Shown here piece by piece: positions 43,472-53,056 of a stretch of DNA of 64,000 nt. The stretch comes from Leucobacter denitrificans (lineage in GTDB: Bacteria; Actinomycetota; Actinomycetes; Actinomycetales; Microbacteriaceae). Numbering within the stretch: the stretch's first letter is position 1; every line of letters starts with the position of its first letter. Position numbers and translations under genes: made by a program. Location: the NCBI RefSeq assembly GCF_014396385.1, contig NZ_CP060716.1, forward strand, positions 1-64,000, in the 5' to 3' direction. The notes beneath the pieces were generated by a model that searched no databases, had not been told where the DNA came from, and saw only the letters and a list, made by a program, of their open reading frames with translations.

Positions 43472-44401
43472 ATGTCACAACGAATCATTCCGAATATTTG
43501 GTGCACGGGAACAGCGGAGGAGACGGGGGAGTTCTACGCGCGAGCGTTCAGTTCTGCCGGATTCAGCGCGTCGTCGGAGGTGGAGTCACGATATCCGACC
43601 GAGGGACTCCTCGATTTTCAGAAGCCTCTAGCGGGCAAGCCGCTCACCGTCGCCGTACAGATCGAGAACACGCAGTTGATTCTTGTGAATGCGGGTCCGG
43701 AGTTCTCTCCGAACCCATCGATCTCGTTCATGTTGAATTTCGATCCACTCATGTTTGATGGTGACGAATCGCTCGCTCGTGAGCGACTCACCGGGCTCGC
43801 TCGAGAGCTTGGTGTGGGCGGAACTGACCTCATGCCTCTGGGGGAGTACCCGTTCTCCGCGCTGTACGTATGGGTGCAAGACCGATACGGAGTGAGTTGG
43901 CAACTCATGCTCACAAACCCCGAGGGTGACCCGAGACCATTCGTCATACCGGCACTCATGTTTGACGGGCCGTCGCAAGACCGCGCTGCCGAGGCAGCAG
44001 ATTATTACGTGTCGGTTTTCGCGAGTACGCCTGGCGGCACCGAGATTGGCAATCGGTCGCCGTACGGCCAGCCGACCGGAAAGGCGAGCGCCGAAGCACT
44101 CGCCTTCGGTGAGTTCAGAATCGGCGAGCAGTGGTTTATGGCCGCAGATAATGGATCGGGCCAAGACCACGGGTTCACGAGCGGCGTTTCGTTACAGGTC
44201 AACTGCGACGATCAAGCAGAGATTGACCGGTTATGGGAGGCTCTCTCCGCCGTTCCCCAGGCAGAGCAGTGCGGTTGGTTGGTGGATCAGTTTGGAGTGA
44301 GCTGGCAGGTTGTTCCCACCAACATGGGTGAGCTTATGGAGCGGGAAGGCGCATTCGAGCACTTGCTCGCGATGAAGAAGATTGTGATTGTCGATATCTG
44401 A
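43472..44401 (+). CDS. tandem PhnB-like glyoxalase-fold protein
   Basis: A 309-residue cytoplasmic protein with two copies of the PhnB-type VOC fold (about 1-150 and 155-305). Both begin with an IxxNIWC or xPALMF stretch and end with a GVSWQLM/GVSWQVVPT strand, the mark of the '3-demethylubiquinone methyltransferase-like' group. Its reaction is unknown; the name methyltransferase used for this group is not proven. ATG 43472 follows GGAGA at 6 bases; longer frames overlap the previous gene. Confidence 0.85.
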   Translation: MSQRIIPNIWCTGTAEETGEFYARAFSSAGFSASSEVESRYPTEGLLDFQKPLAGKPLTVAVQIENTQLILVNAGPEFSPNPSISFMLNFDPLMFDGDESLARERLTGLARELGVGGTDLMPLGEYPFSALYVWVQDRYGVSWQLMLTNPEGDPRPFVIPALMFDGPSQDRAAEAADYYVSVFASTPGGTEIGNRSPYGQPTGKASAEALAFGEFRIGEQWFMAADNGSGQDHGFTSGVSLQVNCDDQAEIDRLWEALSAVPQAEQCGWLVDQFGVSWQVVPTNMGELMEREGAFEHLLAMKKIVIVDI

Positions 44402-44458
44402 TCTTTCCTCGTCTCGCGATAGCGTTGGGGCACAACGCCACGCCACGAAGGAGTAAGC

Positions 44459-45244
44459 ATGTCAGAACAGGGCAAGTACACAGCAATTCTCACCGAGGTC
44501 AATGGTCGTGTAGCTACGATCACGCTCAATCGTCCCGAAGCGCTGAATGCATTGAACAGCACGCTCGTCAGCGAATTGATCGAGGCAGCGCTTGGGTTCG
44601 ATGCCGATCCAAATATCGGCGCGATTGTCTTGACCGGTTCTGAGCGAGCATTTGCGGCGGGCGCCGACATCAAAGAGATGGGTTCGCTCTCATACTCAGA
44701 CATGCTGCTGGGAGGCCCCTTTCCGTCGTGGGAGGGGTTCGAACGCCTACGTACCCCGGTCATCGCAGCGGTATCGGGGTACGCGCTTGGTGGCGGGTGT
44801 GAGCTCGCGATGATGTGCGACATCATTCTCGCCGCAGACAACGCGAAGTTTGGTCAGCCAGAAATTAACCTCGGCACGCTTCCCGGCTTTGGTGGATCGC
44901 AGAGGCTGCCACGTGCTGTCGGCAAATACAAGGCAGCTGAACTCGTACTAACGGGTCGCCAGATGGGTGCCGAGGAAGCAGAACGTTCCGGCCTTGTGTC
45001 GCGTGTAGTGCCGGCTGCTGAGCTGCTCGAGGAGGCCCGCAAAGTCGCGCAGACTATCGCTGAGAAATCACTCCCTGCGCTGTACGTTGCGAAAGCCGCG
45101 CTCCAGGCAGCTCAGGAGACCCCGCTCGCGGAGGGTCTGAAATTTGAACGCCAAGCATTTGCGGCGTCGTTTGCGACCGAGGATCAGAAGGAAGGGATGC
45201 GAGCATTCGCCGAGAAGCGTGCTGCTGACTTTTCCCACCGCTAA
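44459..45244 (+). CDS. enoyl-CoA hydratase
   Basis: A 261-residue crotonase-fold enzyme. [11 protein letters not shown] and the oxyanion-hole [15 protein letters not shown] are intact, and the catalytic Glu pair lies in [16 protein letters not shown]. It hydrates enoyl-CoAs in fatty-acid breakdown. AGGAG precedes the ATG. An acyl-CoA dehydrogenase is 5 kb downstream, but no other beta-oxidation gene is near. Confidence 0.93.
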   Translation: MSEQGKYTAILTEVNGRVATITLNRPEALNALNSTLVSELIEAALGFDADPNIGAIVLTGSERAFAAGADIKEMGSLSYSDMLLGGPFPSWEGFERLRTPVIAAVSGYALGGGCELAMMCDIILAADNAKFGQPEINLGTLPGFGGSQRLPRAVGKYKAAELVLTGRQMGAEEAERSGLVSRVVPAAELLEEARKVAQTIAEKSLPALYVAKAALQAAQETPLAEGLKFERQAFAASFATEDQKEGMRAFAEKRAADFSHR

Positions 45245-45283
45245 CGCATGAAAGAATAGGGAGGGTGTCTGAGAGGGGCGGCA

Positions 45284-46356
45284 ATGACTTATAGTGTGGC
45301 GGTCGCGGGTGCGAGCGGGTATGCGGGCGGCGAATTGTTGCGTCTGCTTGCTGAACACCCGGAATTTGAGATCCGCACGGTCACGGGACACTCGAGCGCG
45401 GGCAGGCCGCTCATCGAGTCGCAACCCCATCTCCGCTCACTCGCTCACCTCACCCTCAAAGAGACCACGCCTGAGGTGCTCGATGGGCATGACGTCGTGT
45501 TTTTCGCACTCCCGCACGGGGCTTCTGGCGAACTCACCGAGCAGCTTACGAGCGTCCGACTCGTTGTCGACTGTGGTGCGGATCACCGGTTGGCGAGCGC
45601 TGACGATTGGGCGAAGTTCTACGGGGAGAACACCACCACGCCTGGACGTATGGTGTGCCAGAGCTCATCCTCGCCGAGCAGGCAGCAGACGGAACACCGA
45701 TCTGGACCAGGCAGCGTGAGTATTTGGCGGAGTCGAGTCGCATCGCAGCCCCGGGGTGTAACGCATCGACAGTTGCTCTCTCACTCGCTCCCGGTATTGC
45801 AGCAGGAGTTATCGAAGCGAACGACATCGTGAGCGTGCTCGCAGTGGGTCCCTCGGGCGCTGGCAAGGCGGCTAAAACTCACTTGCTCGGTGCCGAACTT
45901 ATGGGCACCGCAAACCCGTATGCGGTGGGTGGCACTCACCGGCACATCCCCGAAATTCAGCAGTCGCTGAAAGGTGCCGGCGCGACCACTGAGCCGACGA
46001 TAAGTTTTACCCCGGTGCTGGTTCCCATGAGCCGCGGAATACTTGCGACCTCGACGGCACGTCTCGTGCCGGGCACCTCCGCTGAGCAAGTGCGGGCAGC
46101 GTGGGAAGACGCCTACACCGCTGAGCCGTTCATACATGTGCTACCCGAGGGCATATTTCCACGCACCGCCGATACGCTCGGCGCAAATACCTGTCTCATC
46201 GGTCTCGCAGTAGATGAAGCAGCAGGCCGCGCCGTCGTTGTTGCGGCGCTCGACAACCTCGCAAAGGGCACCGCAGGTGCCGCGATCCAGTCTGCAAATA
46301 TTGCTCTTGGAATCCCAGAGACAACTGGGTTGAGCGTGAATGGAGTAGCACCGTGA
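45284..46356 (+). pseudogene. argC: N-acetyl-gamma-glutamyl-phosphate reductase, frameshifted
   Basis: The ArgC sequence is split between two frames. Frame one starts at ATG 45284 ([18 protein letters not shown] fold) and runs well to DDWAKFYG near 45622. The family sequence then continues in the second frame ([14 protein letters not shown], with the catalytic Cys in APGCNAST) to the stop at 46354-46356. Adding one G to the GGGG run at 45623-45626 restores a single 357-residue protein. As read, the first frame ends at 45832 after 182 residues and lacks the active site. It is either a true one-base loss or a sequencing error in the G-run. argJ overlaps its end by 4 bases. Confidence 0.9.
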
Positions 46357-47507
46357 CCGTCACGACACCCAAAGGATTTCGTGCATCTGGCATTGCAGTC
46401 GGCCTGAAGAGCACGGGCAAGCCAGACCTGGCGCTCGTCGTGAACGACGGCCCCGAACCAGCAAGCGCAGCGGTGTTCACGTCGAATCGTGCGCAGGCGA
46501 ATCCGATCATTTGGAGCAAGAAGGTTATTCAGAACGGTCCATCTCGCGCCGTCGTGTTGAACTCTGGAGGGGCCAACTGCTTCACCGGTGAGTTCGGGTA
46601 TGAGACTACGAGATTGACGGCGGTCGCGGTCGCGACAGAGATTGGTGCCGATCCAGAGAACATTCTTGTGTGCTCCACTGGCCTCATTGGGTCGGGGGAT
46701 CAGGTGTTTCGCGACAAGATCGTGACGAATATTCCAAAACTTGTTTCGGCGCTTTCCAGCGAGGATACGGTGGCCGCCTCCGCGATTCTCACAACCGACT
46801 CCGTAGAGAAGACCGCTGTGCACCAGAGCAACGGGTGGTCGATAGGAGCTATGGCCAAGGGAGCAGGCATGCTTGCTCCAGGACTTGCCACAATGCTCGT
46901 CGTGATCACGACCGATGCGGCGCTTGATAGCGATGCGCTTGACCGGGCACTGCGCCGATCCACCGCCGAGAGCTTTGACCGCTTGGACTCAGACGGGTGT
47001 ATGTCCACAAACGACCAGGTGACGCTGCTCGCGAGCGGGGGGTCTGGCGTGACTCCCGACGAGACCGAGTTTGCCGAGGCTCTAGCGCAGGTGTGCGATA
47101 GCCTCGCTGCCCAGCTCCAGGCCGATGCAGAGGGCTCCAGCCACGACATCGACATCGAGGTGCGCGGCGCGGCTTCGATCGAAGATGCGGTCGAGGTTGG
47201 GCGCAGTGTGGCTCGAAACAATCTGTTTAAGGCAGCGATTTTTGGTAATGATCCGAACTGGGGTCGCGTGCTCGCTGCTATCGGTACCACGCAAGCAGAC
47301 TTCGATCCATACGCAGTCGACGTGAGCTTCAATGGGGTGCGTCTCTGTCACGCTGGCGGCCCAGATCGCCCAGTCACCGATTGCGACCTTACGCCTCGCA
47401 AAACGCACGTCGAGATCGACCTTTTCGCGGGTTCGTTCTCTGCGACAGTGCGAACGAACGACCTTACGCACGACTACGTGCATGAGAACTCTGCATACTC
47501 GAGCTAG
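46353..47507 (+). CDS. argJ: bifunctional glutamate N-acetyltransferase/amino-acid acetyltransferase
   Basis: A 384-residue Ntn-hydrolase-type enzyme that recycles or makes N-acetylglutamate for arginine synthesis. The self-cleavage and nucleophile Thr lies in APGLATMLV near residue 185. Other motifs: [10 protein letters not shown] and [16 protein letters not shown] start overlaps the argC stop by 4 bases. argB follows after 8 bases. Confidence 0.96.
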   Translation: MTVTTPKGFRASGIAVGLKSTGKPDLALVVNDGPEPASAAVFTSNRAQANPIIWSKKVIQNGPSRAVVLNSGGANCFTGEFGYETTRLTAVAVATEIGADPENILVCSTGLIGSGDQVFRDKIVTNIPKLVSALSSEDTVAASAILTTDSVEKTAVHQSNGWSIGAMAKGAGMLAPGLATMLVVITTDAALDSDALDRALRRSTAESFDRLDSDGCMSTNDQVTLLASGGSGVTPDETEFAEALAQVCDSLAAQLQADAEGSSHDIDIEVRGAASIEDAVEVGRSVARNNLFKAAIFGNDPNWGRVLAAIGTTQADFDPYAVDVSFNGVRLCHAGGPDRPVTDCDLTPRKTHVEIDLFAGSFSATVRTNDLTHDYVHENSAYSS

Positions 47508-47515
47508 GAAAATGA

Positions 47516-48418
47516 ATGACTGACGTCGCACCGCCCGCAAGTCAGAGCTCCGCAGCCGAGAAGGCCGCAGTGCTCATTGAGTCACTTCCGTGGCTCAAGA
47601 AGTTTCGTGATCGCATCATGGTCATCAAATTCGGTGGCAACGCGATGGTCGATGATGCACTACTTCGGGCATTCGCCGAGGACGTGGTGTACCTCAGGCA
47701 TACCGGCATTCGTCCTGTTATTGTGCACGGAGGCGGGCCACAGATTAGCAACATGCTCGAACGCCTTGAGATTGAGAGCGAGTTCAAGGGGGGCTATCGC
47801 GTAACCACGCCCGAAACTATGGACGTCGTACGCATGGTGCTCACCGGCAAAGTGAATCCTGAGCTCGTTGACGAAATTAACGCGCACGGTCCGCTCGCTT
47901 CTGGCACCACGGGCGAAGATGCTGGCCTGTTTATTGGCCGCCGTCGCCCGCCCATCGAGGTCGATGGCGAGACGGTGGATCTCGGTCGCGTCGGCGACAT
48001 CGTTGGCGTACGCCCGGAGGTGCTGCACAGCATGATTGATGCAGGACTCATTCCTATCGTTTCCTCGATCGCCCCTGACGTCGATAACCCGGGGGAGTCA
48101 TTGAATGTAAATGCAGACGCGGCGGCTTCGGCGCTCGCGACGGCGCTGAACGCTGAGAAGCTCGTGATACTCACCGACGTCGCGGGTCTGTACTCTGATT
48201 GGCCGGATCGTGATTCTCTCGTATCTTCGATCACGGCGAGCGAACTTGAGGCGATGCTTCCCTCCCTCGAATCCGGCATGATCCCCAAGATGCGAGCCTG
48301 CCTCGATGCTGTGCGCGGCGGGGTTCCCAAGGCAGCGATTATTGATGGACGCGAGCCGCACTCGGTGCTGCTTGAGATCTTCACTGAGCGCGGCATTGGA
48401 ACTGAAGTCGTCGCTTAG
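47516..48418 (+). CDS. argB: acetylglutamate kinase
   Basis: A 300-residue amino-acid kinase that phosphorylates N-acetylglutamate. KFGGNAM (about 36-42), [11 protein letters not shown] and the late [13 protein letters not shown] are conserved. The N-terminus of about 20 residues is typical of arginine-sensitive forms. The ATG at 47516 is preferred to the one at 47512 in another frame. No argD, argF, argR, argG or argH follows, unlike the usual argCJBDFR order. Confidence 0.97.
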   Translation: MTDVAPPASQSSAAEKAAVLIESLPWLKKFRDRIMVIKFGGNAMVDDALLRAFAEDVVYLRHTGIRPVIVHGGGPQISNMLERLEIESEFKGGYRVTTPETMDVVRMVLTGKVNPELVDEINAHGPLASGTTGEDAGLFIGRRRPPIEVDGETVDLGRVGDIVGVRPEVLHSMIDAGLIPIVSSIAPDVDNPGESLNVNADAAASALATALNAEKLVILTDVAGLYSDWPDRDSLVSSITASELEAMLPSLESGMIPKMRACLDAVRGGVPKAAIIDGREPHSVLLEIFTERGIGTEVVA

Positions 48419-48491
48419 TGGCCTCGCAGTTTGGTGGCGGTGCGATCGCTAAGATGGGGGTATCTGATCTCTTGAGTGAAAGGCGGGCCTC

Positions 48492-48812
48492 ATGACCTAC
48501 GTGATTGCACTTCCCTGCGTGGACGTGAAAGATCGCGCCTGCGTCGATGAGTGCCCGGTCGATTGCATCTACGAGGGTGAGCGCATGCTCTACATTCACC
48601 CTGACGAGTGTGTCGACTGTGGGGCATGCGAGCCAGTATGCCCCGTCGAAGCCATCTACTACGAAGACGATCTTCCTTCTGAGTGGTCTGATTACTACAA
48701 GGCGAACGTCGAGTTCTTCGATGAGATTGGTTCGCCGGGCGGGGCCGCGAAGGTCGGTGTTTACGATTTTGATCATCCCGTGGTCGCGGTATTGCCTCCT
48801 CAGGGCGACTGA
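48492..48812 (+). CDS. fdxA: seven-iron ferredoxin
   Basis: A 106-residue ferredoxin with the 3Fe-4S/4Fe-4S pattern: Cys9, Cys17, Cys21, Cys25 in the first half and Cys40, Cys43, Cys46, Cys50 in the second. It matches actinobacterial FdxA, which passes electrons in the cytoplasm. AAGGCGGG precedes the ATG. It is separated from gltA by 145 bases that hold the gltA promoter. Confidence 0.96.
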   Translation: MTYVIALPCVDVKDRACVDECPVDCIYEGERMLYIHPDECVDCGACEPVCPVEAIYYEDDLPSEWSDYYKANVEFFDEIGSPGGAAKVGVYDFDHPVVAVLPPQGD

Positions 48813-48957
48813 TTTTTGTTCGATGTCGAAATAGTTTCTGTCTCTTTCCGGCATGATCTTGCCATGTTGTTCGTTAAACTCTGAATTGCAGGTAGGGTAA
48901 ATTGGGGCGTCACCCTTACGATGGGTGCCGCCTGTTCAGACCTCATGAGGAGACGAC

Positions 48958-50250
48958 GTGACCGAATCACACCAGGCCCCGGCGAGCGCAACCCTAAGCT
49001 TTCCGGGTGGAACGGCTGAGCTGCCGATCCTTCCGTCTGTCGATGGCCCTGGCGCGATCGACGTCAGCACGCTAACGAAGCAGACCGGCTACACCGCACT
49101 TGACTACGGCTTTGTGAACACAGCATCGACAAAGTCAGATATCACCTACATCGACGGTGAGCAGGGCATTCTGCGTTACCGCGGATACCCAATTGACGAG
49201 CTAGCGCAGGGTTCAACCTTTCTAGAGGTTGCCTACCTGTTGATCTATGGCGAGCTGCCAACGTCGGATCAGCTCGCGGCGTTCGACGAAGAGATCCGCC
49301 GCCACACGCTGCTGCACGAAGACATGCGCTACTACTTTGAGGCTGTGCCGCACACCGCACACCCAATGGCGATGCTTTCGGGCGGCTTGCAGACCATGTC
49401 TACGTACTACGAGAGCTCGCTCGACACTGCGGTTCCCGAGTTCGTTGAGGTGAACACCATTCGCCTGCTCGCAAAGCTTCCCGTGCTTGCGGCGTACTCG
49501 CACAAGAAGTCAATCGGCCAGGCGTTCCTGTACCCGAAGAACGAGCTCAGCTTCGTAGAGAACTTCCTTCGCCTGAACTTCGGCAACCGGGCAGAGAACT
49601 ACGAGATGAATCCGGTGCTTGTTGATGCACTCGACAAGCTGCTTATTCTGCACGCTGACCACGAGCAGAACGCGTCGACTTCGACCGTGCGACTCGTTGG
49701 TTCCACGGGTGCGAACATGTTCTCATCGATCTCTGCGGGCATCAACGCACTTTCGGGCCCACTCCACGGTGGTGCAAACGAGGCAGTGCTTTCGATGCTC
49801 GCGCAGATCCGCGACTCTGGTCAGAGCGTACAGACCTTCGTTGAGAAGGTTAAGAACAAGGAAGACGGCGTGAAGCTGATGGGCTTCGGGCACCGCGTCT
49901 ACAAGAACTACGATCCGCGTGCGCGCATCGTGAAAGACAGCGCCGAGCGCGTGCTGTCGGAGCTTGGAGTGAACGATCCGCTGCTCGCGCTTGCGCAAGA
50001 GCTTGAGCAGATTGCACTCGAAGACGACTACTTCAAGGAGCGCAAGCTCTACCCGAACGTCGATTTCTACACCGGCGTCATTTACAAGGCTATGGGCTTC
50101 CCGACACGCATGTTTACCGTGCTGTTCGCCATCGGTCGTCTGCCTGGGTGGATCGCGCAGTGGCGCGAGGCACGCCTCGATCCGCAGACCAAGATTGGCC
50201 GTCCGCAGCAGCTGTACGTGGGGTCGCCTGAGCGACACCTCGGCCGCTAA
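48958..50250 (+). CDS. gltA: citrate synthase
   Basis: A 430-residue type II citrate synthase. LHGGANEAVL holds the first catalytic His, and GFGHRVYKNYDPRA the second; the Asp lies in NVDFYTGV. It opens the TCA cycle. GTG start with GAGGAG nearby. A hairpin-forming 5' leader (about 48904-48932) lies just after a TAGGGT -10 candidate (48892). Terminator at 50265-50295. Confidence 0.97.
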   Translation: MTESHQAPASATLSFPGGTAELPILPSVDGPGAIDVSTLTKQTGYTALDYGFVNTASTKSDITYIDGEQGILRYRGYPIDELAQGSTFLEVAYLLIYGELPTSDQLAAFDEEIRRHTLLHEDMRYYFEAVPHTAHPMAMLSGGLQTMSTYYESSLDTAVPEFVEVNTIRLLAKLPVLAAYSHKKSIGQAFLYPKNELSFVENFLRLNFGNRAENYEMNPVLVDALDKLLILHADHEQNASTSTVRLVGSTGANMFSSISAGINALSGPLHGGANEAVLSMLAQIRDSGQSVQTFVEKVKNKEDGVKLMGFGHRVYKNYDPRARIVKDSAERVLSELGVNDPLLALAQELEQIALEDDYFKERKLYPNVDFYTGVIYKAMGFPTRMFTVLFAIGRLPGWIAQWREARLDPQTKIGRPQQLYVGSPERHLGR

Positions 50251-50264
50251 GCCGCACAAAGATT

Positions 50265-50295
50265 GAATGCCCCGGGCCGTTGGCTCGGGGCATTC
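50265..50295 (+). terminator. terminator after gltA
   Basis: GAATGCCCCG with CGGGGCATTC around an 11-base loop, directly after gltA and facing the convergent acyl-CoA dehydrogenase gene. The T-run is weak, so it may need Rho or act in both directions. Confidence 0.75.
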
Positions 50296-50348
50296 GTACT
50301 GTTGAAGGGAGGGGTGCTTGCTCGGGAGCTCTTTGGGGATCTGAGCGG

Positions 50349-51575
50349 TTACGCGGCGCGCCGAGGCGTGATCTGAGCTTCCGCCGCTTGGGTGCGATGT
50401 TCGAGTGTGTGGATTTGCCCCGATCCACCGCGTTCGAGGTGCCGAGAAATCACCATGCGCTGAATTTGATTTGTGCCCTCGAAAATCTGCATGATTTTCG
50501 CGTCGCGCATGTATCGTTCGACCGGGAAGTCGCGGGTGTAGCCGGCCCCGCCGAGCACTTGCACCGCGTCGGTCGTGACTCGCATCGCTGAGTCGGTTGC
50601 GAGTAGCTTCGAAATTGAGGCCTCTCGTGAGTATGGGAGACACTGGTCTTTGAGCCTCGCCGCCGCGAGCATGGTGGATCGCGATGCAACGATCGCCGTT
50701 TCCATGTCGGCGAGCATGAACCCAACACCCTGGTGCTGAATGATGGGCTTCTCAAATGTCTCGCGTTGCTTCGCATACTCGAGCGAGACGTCGAGCGCGC
50801 CCTGCGCGAGTCCTGTCGCACAGGCGGCGATGCCGAGTCTCCCGGAGTCTAGTGCGGAGAGAGCGATCTTGAGCCCCTCACCCTCTTCGCCGATGCGGCG
50901 ACTCACGTGCACCCGCACATTTTCGAAGCGGATCGACGCAGTTGGGGAGGCTGAGAGCCCCATCTTGCGCTCGGGAGCATCTGCCTCGATACCGGGAGTA
51001 TCTGCGGGTACAACAAAACAGCTGATGCCCTGGTGGTCACCCGGCTTCCCACTCGTACGGGCCATCACGGTATAGAAGTCAGCGACCCCGCCGTGCGTGA
51101 CCCAGGCCTTGGTGCCGTCGATCACATACTCGTCACCATCACGGCGAGCGGTTGTAGTCATAGCCGCGGGATCGGAGCCGGCGTGGGGTTCAGATAGGCA
51201 GTATGCGCCGAGCGTGGTGCCGTCGAGCATGGCGGGCAGAAGGCGACGGCGCTGCGCTTCAGAGCCGAAGATGGCAATGGGGTAGCAGCTCAGCGCGTGC
51301 ACCGAGACGCCCACGGCGACCGATGCCCAGACCGATGCGATCTCTTCGGTGACCTGAAGATAGACCTCTGCGGGAAGGCCAAGGCCTCCATCTTCTTCCG
51401 GGTAGGCGAGTCCGAGTACACCGAGCTCGCCGAGGAATCGGAACAGATCGCGTGGGAACTGCTCCTCGCGCTCAAACTCAGCTGCCTTCGGGGCGAGTTC
51501 TTTGCGCGCGATATCGCGCACGAGCTCGAGAAGCTCGGCGTGCTCAGAGGAAGTGAAAATGCGTGTTGTAGGCAT
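50349..51575 (-). CDS. acyl-CoA dehydrogenase
   Basis: A 408-residue FAD enzyme. YCLSEPHAGSDPAA binds substrate and flavin, and IFEGTNQIQRMVISRHL carries the catalytic Glu and the family end motif. It desaturates acyl-CoAs. The last ~25 residues are extra. AAGGAG lies before the ATG. It is divergent from an Lrp-type regulator, which may control it in response to an amino acid or its breakdown product. Confidence 0.94.
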   Translation of the reverse strand: MPTTRIFTSSEHAELLELVRDIARKELAPKAAEFEREEQFPRDLFRFLGELGVLGLAYPEEDGGLGLPAEVYLQVTEEIASVWASVAVGVSVHALSCYPIAIFGSEAQRRRLLPAMLDGTTLGAYCLSEPHAGSDPAAMTTTARRDGDEYVIDGTKAWVTHGGVADFYTVMARTSGKPGDHQGISCFVVPADTPGIEADAPERKMGLSASPTASIRFENVRVHVSRRIGEEGEGLKIALSALDSGRLGIAACATGLAQGALDVSLEYAKQRETFEKPIIQHQGVGFMLADMETAIVASRSTMLAAARLKDQCLPYSREASISKLLATDSAMRVTTDAVQVLGGAGYTRDFPVERYMRDAKIMQIFEGTNQIQRMVISRHLERGGSGQIHTLEHRTQAAEAQITPRRAA

Positions 51576-51743
51576 GTCGTGCTCCTTCTGTTTCGACCTC
51601 GATGTCTTGAGATCACCATGTCACGAGAGAACTGGTTGCTCAATATATGTGCGCATTCCTTTCAATGAGTGTGTATGTGATGCGTAGAATTGGGTTATTT
51701 ATGAATGAAGTTTTCGGGGCATGAAAGATTGTGAGGGCTGCCC

Positions 51744-52187
51744 ATGGATGAGGTTGATCGCAAAATTCTCGGAATGTTGCGTGGAAATGCGCGAATGCCC
51801 GCGAGTGAGATTGCGCGCGAAGTTGGTCTCTCAGGAGCGTCGGTCGCGCGACGCATTGAGCGCCTCGAAGCGAACGGCACGATCCGCGGATATGTCACCG
51901 TGATCGATGATGCGACGGCAGGTGAACTTGATGCCTTTACCGAGATCCGGTTGCGGAGCGGGGTTGAAGCGCGAGAGTTCGAAGAGATCGCGAAGGAGGT
52001 GTCCGAGATTCAGCAATATTACACGATCGCCGGCGACCCCGATGGTCTTGTGCGCTTTCGTGCGCGCAATGTGGATCACCTGCAGCAGGTGGTGAACTCG
52101 ATCCGCAAGACACCCATCGTGGCGGGTACCAAGACCCTCATTGTCATGTCGGTGTGGGATCGAAACGTGCTCGACTCACTGTCGTAG
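51744..52187 (+). CDS. Lrp/AsnC family transcriptional regulator
   Basis: A 147-residue regulator: N-terminal helix-turn-helix (DEVDRKILGMLRGNARMPASEIA, truncated here) and C-terminal RAM ligand domain (about 65-145). It is divergent from the acyl-CoA dehydrogenase across a 168-base AT-richer gap with a TAGAAT -10 candidate near 51684. The pair may serve branched-chain amino-acid or fatty-acid breakdown; the ligand is unknown. Confidence 0.93.
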   Translation: MDEVDRKILGMLRGNARMPASEIAREVGLSGASVARRIERLEANGTIRGYVTVIDDATAGELDAFTEIRLRSGVEAREFEEIAKEVSEIQQYYTIAGDPDGLVRFRARNVDHLQQVVNSIRKTPIVAGTKTLIVMSVWDRNVLDSLS

Positions 52188-52291
52188 CTCGTCACATTGG
52201 CGAATTTGCGCCGTTCTATTTCACAAGGATTTCCACAGTCGTCGCGGAAAGGAGATAATAGAGGGGTAAGACCAAACTGCGAGGAGGCGTC

Positions 52292-52462
52292 ATGGCGGCG
52301 ATGAAACCGAGAACTGGAGACGGACCGATGGAAGCGGTGCGCGAAAGCCGCGTCATCGTTGTGCGGGTTCCGTTAGAAGGCGGTGGTCGTCTGGTGGTGT
52401 CAGTAAACGATGATGAGGCCGCGGAGCTTCGCGATGTGCTCGCAGGAGTGCTCGACGGCTAG
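52292..52462 (+). CDS. DUF3117 family small protein
   Basis: A 56-residue protein of the actinobacterial DUF3117 family: MAAMKPRTGDGPMEA at the start and the highly kept VRVPLEGGGRLVV block. GAGGAGG at 52281-52287 lies 4 bases before the ATG. Cytoplasmic, function unknown. A strong terminator follows at 52521. Its neighbours (O-methyltransferase, TatB, Mrp) match the order seen in mycobacteria. Confidence 0.92.
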   Translation: MAAMKPRTGDGPMEAVRESRVIVVRVPLEGGGRLVVSVNDDEAAELRDVLAGVLDG

Positions 52463-52520
52463 AACGTAGTTTCTTGAATGGCGGCTACCGCGTAATAGCG
52501 GCTTCACCGCCTCAAACATA

Positions 52521-52566
52521 AACCTCCGGCAGGTTCAGGGTGAATACCCTCCTGCCGGAGGTTTTT
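52521..52566 (+). terminator. rho-independent terminator after DUF3117 gene
   Basis: A 13-base stem (52521-52533 with 52551-52563) with an inner AGGG/CCCT pair in the loop, ending in a T-run (52562-52566). Confidence 0.95.
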
Positions 52567-52666
52567 GCGTGCATGCTCGGCGTTCTTCCTTATCGTCCCT
52601 GGTCTACGTAAATTTGCTCTACAAGTACGTAAAGGACTCAAGAGTCTTACTGAGTTCGGCAATATG

Positions 52667-52691
52667 ACCGATCCGAAGTCTTCTGATCGGT
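52667..52691. promoter_or_regulatory. inverted repeat before the small membrane protein gene
   Basis: ACCGATC, 11-base spacer, GATCGGT: perfect 7-base arms, 46 bases before ATG 52737. A possible operator; the 275-base gap 52463-52736 otherwise holds only the terminator and a short GACTC-AA-GAGTC hairpin (52635-52646). Confidence 0.4.
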
Positions 52692-52736
52692 TTAGTGTGG
52701 ATTCCTGACCGGTCAATAGAACTTAGTGAAAGTCCG

Positions 52737-52985
52737 ATGAATATGACTCATTCAGCGAAGCGAGAGAATATTGCCTGGATCATTGCGGTGATGCTGACAC
52801 TCATTGCCTTAGGCGTAAGCATGTGGGCGGGCAATAGAGCCGATGAAGCAGCCAGTACGGCGATCGGTGCGGCGGAACGAGTAACGGCACAGTTGAGCAA
52901 CTATACGTTCATTCTCATTATGCTTGCGGGGATTGCTTGCTCAGTAGCAGGAGCGATGACAATCAGGAGAAAGCTCACTCGATAG
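52737..52985 (+). CDS. small two-TM membrane protein, unknown
   Basis: An 82-residue protein with two membrane helices (about 10-30 and 55-75), a short loop rich in Ala, and basic ends. Family not recognised. ATG 52737 or 52743 may be the start; no clear ribosome site is present and an in-frame upstream ATG at 52695 lies before the inverted repeat. The codon use is a little more A/T-rich than its neighbours, so it may be a recent arrival. Confidence 0.5.
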   Translation: MNMTHSAKRENIAWIIAVMLTLIALGVSMWAGNRADEAASTAIGAAERVTAQLSNYTFILIMLAGIACSVAGAMTIRRKLTR

Positions 52986-53056
52986 TGCGCTCCTAGCCAG
53001 CTCGTGGCAGTATCACCGCGTCATATCGCCCAAAACGCGAGAACTTTGTCGAGTGA

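Noticed and set aside
45607..46356. Second half of argC as a separate TTG-started gene
   Set aside because: It begins in mid-domain, has no ribosome site, and joins the upstream frame with a single base added.
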